Of a stretch of DNA of 63,086 nucleotides, positions 56,211-63,086 are shown in pieces. The translations under genes were made by a program, and so were the position numbers. This DNA is from Micrococcales bacterium (lineage in GTDB: Bacteria; Actinomycetota; Actinomycetes; Actinomycetales; CAWJMD01). The DNA lies in NCBI GenBank assembly GCA_002748415.1, contig PDSI01000131.1:1-63086 (forward strand), in the 5' to 3' direction. How positions within the stretch are numbered: position 1 is the first letter of the stretch; each line of letters begins with the position of its first letter. The notes beneath the pieces are model-generated. The model was not told the origin of the DNA. It made no database searches and was given only the letters and a program-made list of their open reading frames with translations.

Positions 56211-56677
56211 GGCCACTCCGCGTTTCCTGATGTGCTTCCACACCATCCGTGCGGGCAGACCGGCATCGGCACCACCCGGCTTGACGACAGGGACAAGTCT
56301 ATGACTACCGCCGGGAACAAGCTTGACCACCGTGTACACAGGTGCCCGCGACAGTAGTTTCGCCGTGTACACGGTAGGTCCTTGCTCACAGTCTGGTCAA
56401 ACACAGAGACGGCTGACTCGGCGCGCCGTCATCGAGGGTTTTGGCGCCTGACGCGTGACCCTCTCACGGGTCATCCCGCCCGTCTGCCCTTTGTACCAGG
56501 ACGGCTGGCACTGACTCGGTTTCAGTCGTATAGTCGGTCGCACCCTGTCTCCGAGGTAAGCGCGCAACGTCGTCATTGCATTCGTCGCGCAACCGGGGCC
56601 GAGTCTGTCGCACTGTGCACCCACAGCTTGTGGACAACTTTGTGGACAAACCACACGCCGTACAGAAAGGTGGGGGT
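56211..56677. promoter_or_regulatory. rpmH-dnaA divergent control region with DnaA boxes
   Basis: 467 nt. Two exact DnaA-box sequences TGTGGACAA (56629-56637 and 56641-56649) lie 12 bp apart, just before dnaA, probably for autoregulation. Two copies of CGTGTACAC (56331-56339, 56364-56372) lie 33 bp apart upstream of rpmH and may be an operator pair. No gene. Confidence 0.7.
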
Positions 56678-58165
56678 GTGACAGTCGAGGAAACCAGTCT
56701 CGGTGAGCTATGGCCACAGATTCTGACGGACCTGAACTCCGCCGGGGCAGTCTCCAGCCAGCAGTTCGGCTTCCTGCGCTTGGCTCGCCCCGACGGACTC
56801 CTCCAGGACGCGGCCTTGATCAGCGTGCCGGACGACCTCACGAAAGGCATCCTCGAAGAGAAGCTCCGGTTACCGCTACAGGAACAACTCGCAAACCGGC
56901 TAGGCCGAAGTGTCCGGCTTGCCGTGTCGGTGGATCCCGCGTTGGACACTGAGCCCAATCACGAACCCGATCCGGCCACCAATGGTGCCGCCGACGGCTC
57001 CACCCCCACCGAGCATTTCGTCGATGTCCACGAAACGCAGGCCGGGGCCATCCCGCAGGAGTTCGAAGAGGAAGCGCCGCGACCCACAACCGGCCGGCGA
57101 CGTGCCCGGGATGCCGCCCGACCGGTGGCACCGGTACGCCTGAACCCCAAATACGTGTTCGAGACATTCGTCGTCGGGGCCAGCAACCGGTTCGCCACCG
57201 CTGCCTCCACCGCGGTCGCCGAAGCCCCGGCGAAGGCGTACAACCCGTTGTTCATCTACGGAGACTCGGGACTGGGCAAGACCCACCTGCTGCACGCGAT
57301 CGGCGAGTACGCGCACCGGCTGTACCCGGAACTGTCGGTCCGGTATGTGAACTCCGAGGAATTCACCAACGAGTTCATCAACTCCATCCGGGACGACAAG
57401 GCGAGCGTATTCCAGCGCCGCTACCGGGACATCGATGTGCTCCTCATCGACGACATCCAGTTCCTGCAAGGCAAGGTGCAGACGCAAGAAGAGTTCTTCC
57501 ACACGTTCAACAGCCTGCACAACACCAACAAGCAAGTGGTCATCACCTCCGATGTCGCGCCGAAGTGGCTGTCCGGGTTCGAAGAGCGCATGCGGTCCCG
57601 GTTCGAGAGCGGGCTGATGGTCGATGTGCAGCCCCCCGACCTGGAAACCCGCATCGCGATCCTGCGCAAGAAGGCGATCGGTGAGCGGTTGTCCGCGCCG
57701 GACGACGTGCTGGAGTACATCGCGAAGCGAATCAGCACGAACATCCGGGAGCTGGAAGGAGCGCTGATCAGGGTCACCGCGTTCGCCAACCTGAACCGGC
57801 AGCCCGTGGACCTGTCCCTGACCGAGATGGCACTCAAGGACGTCATCAGCGACGAGGACGATCAGGAAATCACCGCGGCCACGATCATCGCCATCACCGC
57901 CGAGTACTTCAACCTGACCTTGGACGACATCGTGGGCACCTCACGCTCGCGCACGCTGGTGACCGCCCGGCAGATCGCCATGTACCTGTGCCGCGAGCTA
58001 ACCCCGCTCTCCCTGCCCAAGATCGGGGCGGAGTTCGGCGGCCGCGACCACACCACGGTGATGCACGCGAACAAGAAGGTCGCCGAACTGATCTCCGAGC
58101 GTCGTTCGATGTACAACCAGGTGACCGAACTCACTACCCGGATCCGCCAGCATCACCGCGTCTGA
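56678..58165 (+). CDS. dnaA: Chromosomal replication initiator DnaA
   Basis: 495 residues. N-terminal domain I, an acidic variable linker (about 95-150), the AAA+ domain with NPLFIYGDSGLGKTHLLHAI (Walker A), DVLLIDDIQFLQGK (Walker B), and the DnaA-box binding domain at the end with LSLPKIGAEFGGRDHTTVMH. Opens the origin. GTG 56678 has GAAAGGTGGGGG upstream; the upstream frame contains the DnaA boxes and is not used. Confidence 0.97.
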   Translation: MTVEETSLGELWPQILTDLNSAGAVSSQQFGFLRLARPDGLLQDAALISVPDDLTKGILEEKLRLPLQEQLANRLGRSVRLAVSVDPALDTEPNHEPDPATNGAADGSTPTEHFVDVHETQAGAIPQEFEEEAPRPTTGRRRARDAARPVAPVRLNPKYVFETFVVGASNRFATAASTAVAEAPAKAYNPLFIYGDSGLGKTHLLHAIGEYAHRLYPELSVRYVNSEEFTNEFINSIRDDKASVFQRRYRDIDVLLIDDIQFLQGKVQTQEEFFHTFNSLHNTNKQVVITSDVAPKWLSGFEERMRSRFESGLMVDVQPPDLETRIAILRKKAIGERLSAPDDVLEYIAKRISTNIRELEGALIRVTAFANLNRQPVDLSLTEMALKDVISDEDDQEITAATIIAITAEYFNLTLDDIVGTSRSRTLVTARQIAMYLCRELTPLSLPKIGAEFGGRDHTTVMHANKKVAELISERRSMYNQVTELTTRIRQHHRV

Positions 58166-58756
58166 CGCACACACCGCACCCACGCACCACACCGAGTTCC
58201 TGGCAAGGTTCCGTCCATCACACACAGCTGTGGAAAAGTCTGTGGATCTGTGGACCTTCGCCGGGCCGGGCGTGGATAAGCACCGGCCCACATCGGGACG
58301 GGACCGTGAACGAGTCCGAGACCGGCTGCTGTATCCACGTGGTGTTCCGCTCGCCGTCCTCACCGGGGCAATGGCTGTCCCCAAGGGCGGACCCGGGGTG
58401 GCCTGCACAGATCCCTGGCATCCACATGCTCCACAGGCGCGATGACGACAACTGGAAAGGGGAATGAATCACAAGAAAAGCCATCAGTCTTTCGGGCATG
58501 TGGACGACGATTCCCGCGGCCGCCGGTGTGGCGCCTGTCCCTGACCGCCTTCACCTGCGGCGAGGGTTGAGACGGCGCAACACCCATATCGGCCCGCACA
58601 CCCGCACCTTGAAAGGATAGGGCTGAATGGGTGATTTGCTCGGATACGCCCAGCCGGGCGTCACCTGCCCGGCGCAGGTAGGCTGACCCGGACCGCAAGC
58701 GCGGCCAGCCGTGTCATTCCGGCTGCCCGCGGCGCCAGGATGTGTGAGGAGTCAAC
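58166..58756. other. Origin region oriC between dnaA and dnaN
   Basis: 591 nt. DnaA-box-like sequences: TGTGGAAAA (58229), TGTGGATCT (58241), TGTGGACCT (58249), CGTGGATAA (58271), TATCCACGT (58332), CATCCACAT (58419), TGTGGACGA (58499). A more AT-rich stretch (about 58455-58495, GAATGAATCACAAGAAAAG) could be the unwinding element. GAGGAG precedes dnaN. No coding frame is convincing. Confidence 0.85.
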
Positions 58757-59893
58757 ATGAAGTTCACCGCCGAGCGGGACGTCCTGGCCGAAGCAGTGAC
58801 GTGGACCGCGCGCACCTTACCGACCCGGCCCACCTCGACCGTGCTGGCCGGTGTTCTCGTCCAGGCATGCGACGGCGGTGAACTGGTGCTGTCGGGATTC
58901 GATTACGAGGTCTCCGCCCGCGTCGCCGTTCCTTGTGACGTCCTCACCCCCGGCGAAGTGCTGGTCTCGGGCCGGTTGCTGGCCGACATTGCCCGCAGCC
59001 TGCCGGACCGGCCGGTCACTTTCGCCCAGGACGGGCCGAAGGTCACCCTGACCTGCGGTTCCTCCCGGTTCACGCTGATGACCATGCCGGTGGAGGACTA
59101 CCCGGCTCGCCCACCGATGCCGCCGGAGGCCGGCACCGTCGATGCCGAGGTATTCGCTGCCGCCGTCAACCAGGTCAGCATCGCCGCCAGCCGTGACGAC
59201 ACCCTGCCCATCCTCACCGGCGTACGGATGGAAATGGACGACGAGACGGTCACATTGCTGTCCACCGACCGCTACCGGTTGGCGATGCGGGAAATTCCCT
59301 GGCGACCGGCCAGCCCCGGAACCGAGGCAGTCGCCCTGGTTCGTGCCCGGACTCTCAGCGAAGTGGCCAAGACCATCGCCGGCGGCGGCGACGTGACGCT
59401 AGCACTGTCCACGGAAGAGGATTCGCCCCGTGGACTGGCCGGGTTCAGCGCCGGCGGCCGGCAGCTCACCTCGGTGCTGGTCGACGGGGAGTACCCCAAG
59501 GTCCGCGCCTTGTTCCCGGCCGAGACCAACATCTATGCGATCGTGCAGACCAGCGCCCTCATCGAGTCGGTCAAACGCGTGGCGCTGGTCGCGGAGCGCA
59601 ACTCCGCCGTGCGGTTGTCGTTCACCGAGGGTCAACTCACCATCGAAGCCGGGCAGGGTGAGGATGCGCAGGCCACCGAAGCCCTTGATGCCGCCCTGCA
59701 CGGTGCGGAGATCGCCATCGCGTTCAACCCCCATTTCCTGCTCGACGGATTGACCGCGTTGGGGCAGCCGTTCGTCCGGTTGTCCTTCACCCAGCCCAGC
59801 AAGCCTGCCGTCCTGACCGGTCAGCAAGAACTGGACGGCGAGCCCGCCACCGCCTACCGCTATCTGTTGATGCCGGTCCGACTGGCCGGCTGA
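58757..59893 (+). CDS. dnaN: DNA polymerase III beta clamp
   Basis: 378 residues: MKFTAERDVLAEAVTWTART, three clamp domains, TLPILTGVRMEMDDETVTLL and LLMPVRLAG at the end. Ring clamp for polymerase III. The ATG follows GAGGAGTCAAC. Confidence 0.97.
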   Translation: MKFTAERDVLAEAVTWTARTLPTRPTSTVLAGVLVQACDGGELVLSGFDYEVSARVAVPCDVLTPGEVLVSGRLLADIARSLPDRPVTFAQDGPKVTLTCGSSRFTLMTMPVEDYPARPPMPPEAGTVDAEVFAAAVNQVSIAASRDDTLPILTGVRMEMDDETVTLLSTDRYRLAMREIPWRPASPGTEAVALVRARTLSEVAKTIAGGGDVTLALSTEEDSPRGLAGFSAGGRQLTSVLVDGEYPKVRALFPAETNIYAIVQTSALIESVKRVALVAERNSAVRLSFTEGQLTIEAGQGEDAQATEALDAALHGAEIAIAFNPHFLLDGLTALGQPFVRLSFTQPSKPAVLTGQQELDGEPATAYRYLLMPVRLAG

Positions 59894-59906
59894 GGGGGAG
59901 ACCACC

Positions 59907-60830
59907 ATGCACATCGGCATCGTCGGCCTGGGCAAAATGGGAAAGAACATGCGCGACCGGCTACGCAACGCCGGCATCGAGGTCACCGGCTACGACACCA
60001 ACCCACAGGTCAGTGACGTTTCCGGCCTGCCCGAGATGGTCCAGGCCCTGCCCGCACCGCGGCACGTGTGGGTCATGGTCCCGGCCGGCGACATCACCCG
60101 ATCGGTCATCGACGAACTCGGTGGGCTGCTGGAGGAAGGCGACCTGGTCTGTGACGGTGGGAACTCGCTGTACACCGATGACCGCAAGCGGGCCGGCGAA
60201 CTCGCCGGCAACGGCATCGACTACATCGACTGCGGAGTCTCTGGCGGCATCTGGGGACTGGAGCAGGGGTACGGCCTGATGGCCGGCGGCGAGAAGAAGA
60301 ACATCGAGCGGATGATGCCGGTGTTCGATGCGTTGCGCCCGGAGGGGCCCCGCGACGAAGGATTCGTCCATGCCGGTGACGTGGGTGCCGGGCACTACGC
60401 CAAGATGGTCCACAACGGCATCGAGTACGGCCTCATGCATGCCTACGCCGAGGGCTACGAACTGTTGGCGAAGAAGGACATCATTTCCGACGAACGTGGC
60501 TGCTTCAAGGCGTGGTCGCGCGGCACCGTCGTACGGTCGTGGTTGCTGGAGCTCCTGGCCAACGCGCTGGAAGAAAACCCTGGCCTGGAAGGGGTTTCCG
60601 GTTACACCGAGGACTCCGGAGAAGGCCGGTGGACCCTTATCGAGGGCGTGGACAACGCGGTGCCGATGCCGGTGCTGTCCGCGGCGCTGTTCGCCCGGTT
60701 CGCGTCGCGGCAGCAGAACTCCCCGGCCATGCAGGCGGTGGCCGCGTTGCGTGGCCAGTTCGGCGGGCACGAGGTGATGCGTCTCGGTGAGGAGCCGTGG
60801 AGTGAGCAGCGCGACGCGCCGTCACACTGA
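59907..60830 (+). CDS. gnd: 6-phosphogluconate dehydrogenase, short form
   Basis: 307 residues, the size of the short decarboxylating form. GLGKMGKNMRDRLRNAG (dinucleotide motif), VCDGGNSLYTDDRKR, CGVSGGIWGLEQGY and HNGIEYGLMHAYAEG with catalytic Lys in GHYAKMVHNG. Makes ribulose-5-P in the pentose pathway. GGGGGAG precedes the ATG. Its place between dnaN and recF is seen in several actinobacteria. Confidence 0.95.
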   Translation: MHIGIVGLGKMGKNMRDRLRNAGIEVTGYDTNPQVSDVSGLPEMVQALPAPRHVWVMVPAGDITRSVIDELGGLLEEGDLVCDGGNSLYTDDRKRAGELAGNGIDYIDCGVSGGIWGLEQGYGLMAGGEKKNIERMMPVFDALRPEGPRDEGFVHAGDVGAGHYAKMVHNGIEYGLMHAYAEGYELLAKKDIISDERGCFKAWSRGTVVRSWLLELLANALEENPGLEGVSGYTEDSGEGRWTLIEGVDNAVPMPVLSAALFARFASRQQNSPAMQAVAALRGQFGGHEVMRLGEEPWSEQRDAPSH

Positions 60831-60868
60831 GGCGGCTTCCTGATGCCCGGGCGGGGCGGGTCGCGGTC

Positions 60869-62098
60869 GTGCTGCTGAATCGCCTGTACCTTGCCGACTT
60901 CCGCAACTACCGGGCTGCGGACCTGGAGTTCGGCCCCGGGGTCACCACGCTGGTCGGAAACAACGGGCAGGGCAAGACGAATCTTGTTGAGGCTGTGGGG
61001 TTCTTGGCCACCCAGTCCAGTCATCGGGTAGCCACGCCGGCACCGTTGATCCGGCACGGCGCGCAGCAGGCGATCGTGCGCGCGGGGACCTCTCGGGACG
61101 GCCGTGACCTCAGCATCCAACTGAGCATCACCCCCGGCCAACCGTTGCGCGCGATGGTCAACAAGTCGGCGATGCCGCGGGCCAGGGATGCCCTCGGGCT
61201 GTTGCGGGTGGTGGTGTTCGCACCGGAGGACCTCAGCCTGGTCAAAGGGGATCCGCAGAGCAGGCGGCGATTCCTGGACGACCTGCTGGTGGTGCGTGCC
61301 CCCCGGTTCGCCGCCGTGCGATCCGAGTACGACCGGGTTCTCAAACAACGAAACTCGCTGCTGCGCAACCTCTCCGGGCGAATTGATGCCACCGGCGAGG
61401 CGACGTTACAGGTATGGGACGAACAGCTGGCCGGATACGGTGCCCAACTGCTGGAGGCACGGTTCTATCTGCTGGCCCAGTTGGCGCCCCTGGTCGCTCA
61501 GGCCTACGAACAGGTTTCCGACGGCGGTGGTACCGCGTTGCTGGGCTACCGCTGCTCGGTCTGTGCGGAGTTGTCCGTGACGGTGACCGAGCAGTTGGCG
61601 GCCGCGGCCACCGGAAACCCGCAACCCACCCCCGGTCGCGGGGACATCGAAACGGCGATCCGGGCCCGGCTGGTCGAGCTGCGGGACAAGGAGGCCCAGC
61701 GTGGCCTGACGCTGGTGGGACCACACCGTGACGACGTGGAGCTACGGCTGGGTGAATTGCCGACGAAGGGTTACGCCAGCCACGGAGAGTCCTGGTCGTT
61801 CGCGCTCTCGCTGAAGCTGGCCTCCTTCAACCTGTTGCAGGCCGACGCCGATACCCAGGACGGCGAGCCCGTGCTCGTCCTCGACGACGTCTTTGCCGAG
61901 TTGGACGCCAGCCGCCGGGCCCGGCTGGCCGAACAGGTGGGCACCGCCGGGCAGGTGCTGATCACCGCTGCCGTCCGCGCGGACATTCCTGGCGAACTCA
62001 CCGGCCGGCTGATCCGGATCGAGGCAGGCGGTGTCCTGGACGACGAAGACACTGCGCAATCCGGTGCCGGCCCGGCGGAGGTTCGGGCGTGGTCATGA
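60869..62098 (+). CDS. recF: DNA repair/recombination protein RecF
   Basis: 409 residues. GNNGQGKTNLVEA (Walker A), the RecF-type FLDDLLVVRAP segment, RGLTLVGPHRDDVEL and VLVLDDVFAELDASRRARL (signature/Walker B). Loads RecA at gaps. GTG start without SD; overlaps dciA (ATGA). Confidence 0.96.
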   Translation: MLLNRLYLADFRNYRAADLEFGPGVTTLVGNNGQGKTNLVEAVGFLATQSSHRVATPAPLIRHGAQQAIVRAGTSRDGRDLSIQLSITPGQPLRAMVNKSAMPRARDALGLLRVVVFAPEDLSLVKGDPQSRRRFLDDLLVVRAPRFAAVRSEYDRVLKQRNSLLRNLSGRIDATGEATLQVWDEQLAGYGAQLLEARFYLLAQLAPLVAQAYEQVSDGGGTALLGYRCSVCAELSVTVTEQLAAAATGNPQPTPGRGDIETAIRARLVELRDKEAQRGLTLVGPHRDDVELRLGELPTKGYASHGESWSFALSLKLASFNLLQADADTQDGEPVLVLDDVFAELDASRRARLAEQVGTAGQVLITAAVRADIPGELTGRLIRIEAGGVLDDEDTAQSGAGPAEVRAWS

Positions 62099-62688
62099 AC
62101 CACCACCCCGGTGCAGAACCCGGGCCGGACAGTGACCGGCCCGAGACAGCTGGGCCGGCCGGCGGCGACGCGGTCAAAGCAGCGCTGGCAGCGGCGAAAG
62201 CGGCCGCGCAGGCCCGGGGCGTCCGGCCCGGCGACGCTCCCAGCCACGATGCCAGCAGGCACGCCAGATCCCGGCGCGCCGCCCGGGCGCGGCGCCGCTC
62301 GACGCGCTACACCGGTTCCGGGCCGGACGAGCGTGACCCACAGCCGCTGGGTGCGCTGGCCGATGCTGTCCTGCAACAACGCGGCTGGACCCGGGAGGTG
62401 GCGGCCGGGGGGGTCTTCGGCCGCTGGCGTGAACTGGTCGGTCACCAGGTGGCCGAGCACGCCGAACCGGAGTCGTTCATCGACGGGACGCTGACCATCC
62501 GCACGTCGTCAACCGCCTGGGCCACTCAGATGAGACTGCTGGTTCCGTCGTTACTGCGACGGCTGCACGACGAGCTGGGCGAGGATGTCGTCGGCAGGCT
62601 CGTCGTGCTGGGCCCGGATGCCCCGTCGTGGCGTCGAGGTCCCCGATCCGCGCCCGGCGGTCGGGGACCACGAGACACCTACGGGTGA
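62095..62688 (+). CDS. dciA: DUF721 protein, DciA-like helicase-loader
   Basis: 197 residues. A Pro/Ala-rich and basic N-terminal part, then the DUF721 core GRWRELVGHQVAEHAEPESF with TLTIRTSSTAWATQMRLLVP. DciA loads the replicative helicase DnaB in many bacteria, including actinobacteria. ATG 62095 overlaps the recF stop. Confidence 0.88.
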   Translation: MNHHPGAEPGPDSDRPETAGPAGGDAVKAALAAAKAAAQARGVRPGDAPSHDASRHARSRRAARARRRSTRYTGSGPDERDPQPLGALADAVLQQRGWTREVAAGGVFGRWRELVGHQVAEHAEPESFIDGTLTIRTSSTAWATQMRLLVPSLLRRLHDELGEDVVGRLVVLGPDAPSWRRGPRSAPGGRGPRDTYG

Positions 62689-63006
62689 CGGCTCGGCCCG
62701 GCAGGTACCCGGCCGAATCCGGCCTGACCTGCATCGACGTGTCGCGCTCGTAGAGCGCTCAAGATCATGGGGGCGGTATCCCCGGTCGAGTGCTGGACGA
62801 TTCGTTCGGCAAATCGACGGGCAGATGCCTGTACGGGCGTGTTTTGTCACCCTGAAGGGGTAGAATTGGGACTGTCCAAACGTGGAGCCTCACCCACCGC
62901 CCGAGCTCAGCCTCGGTGGGGGTGGACAACACGGCCATCATACCGGGTGGGCACCGGGACCCACCCGGGTACCCCGTGCAACACCCCTGAGGGAACGAGC
63001 TGACGC
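62689..63006. other. Region upstream of gyrB
   Basis: 318 nt. TAGAAT at 62861-62866 could be a -10 element for gyrB; a matching -35 is unclear. No gene or RNA is recognised. Confidence 0.4.
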
Positions 63007-63086
63007 GTGCAGTCAACCGGCGACCAGACCCCCGGCGGTCACAACTCTGAGTCTCAGGACAACGCCAGCACCGAAGACACCGAACG
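63007..63086 (+). CDS. gyrB: Probable 5' end of gyrB (partial)
   Basis: GTG 63007 opens a frame of 26 codons to the window end (VQSTGDQTPGGHNSESQDNA...), polar as the N-terminal tail of actinobacterial GyrB often is. GAGGGAACGAG lies upstream. The name rests on position after dciA; no conserved GyrB residue is reached. Partial at the right edge. Confidence 0.5.
   Translation, partial: MQSTGDQTPGGHNSESQDNASTEDTE

Noticed and set aside
1..63086. tRNA or rRNA genes
   Set aside because: No cloverleaf or rRNA sequence was recognised by eye; a tRNA scan would settle it.

Overview
The window is a high-GC actinobacterial chromosome segment spanning the replication origin. Its right part carries rpmH-rnpA-yidD-yidC-jag-rsmG-parA-parB leftwards and dnaA-dnaN-gnd-recF-dciA-(gyrB start) rightwards. 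To the left comes cca, a MutT4-like NUDIX gene, a DUF6049 gene, murJ, sigM, its anti-sigma gene, trxB and trxA, which is the order known from Mycobacterium tuberculosis (Rv3907c to dnaA). Frequent GTG starts, 4-bp ATGA/GTGA overlaps, a mycothiol-enzyme-family protein and a sigma-R/SigH-type promoter before trxBA support an actinomycete. Two chemotaxis receptors and two c-di-GMP proteins suggest a motile organism; the genus cannot be named from sequence alone.

Layout. 0-20.3 kb: accessory metabolism (mtnA, ferritin, a PAS/soluble-receptor pair, a diguanylate cyclase, an SDR reductase, a two-gene SufD/SufC-like pair, enoyl-CoA hydratase, a ponA-type penicillin-binding protein with a repetitive tail, and ribD-ribA followed by a decayed ribH). 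20.3-25.2 kb: a decayed island of IS5-, IS256- and IS3-like fragments, broken glycosyltransferase and NTPase/TPR genes, and one intact gene for a secreted His/Asp/Cys-rich protein with collagen-like repeats. 25.2-32 kb: a DedA protein, a voltage-gated K+ channel with an abnormal C-terminus, a solute-binding lipoprotein, a GGDEF-EAL protein and cca. 32-46.7 kb: the conserved envelope/redox block, interrupted between murJ and sigM by a peroxiredoxin and a complete biotin-dependent Na+-translocating decarboxylase set (mmdA-D-C-B); the pseudokinase expected beside murJ is reduced to a remnant. 46.9-63.1 kb: a transmembrane chemoreceptor, parB/parA with a cluster of parS sites (one inside the long N-terminal extension of parA), the YidC/RNase P/L34 block, and the origin with DnaA boxes on both sides of dnaA.

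Functional links: the origin genes handle initiation, clamp loading, repair and segregation; yidC-yidD-jag-rnpA-rpmH serve membrane insertion, RNA processing and translation; sigM, its anti-sigma factor and trxBA form a stress/redox block; MurJ and the penicillin-binding protein act in wall synthesis. The points most worth a second look are the minimal SufCD-like pair, the Mmd insertion, the parS-bearing ParA extension, the secreted repeat protein, the ribH pseudogene, the decayed island, and a recurring leaderless start architecture (TANNNT 6-7 nt before the start codon).
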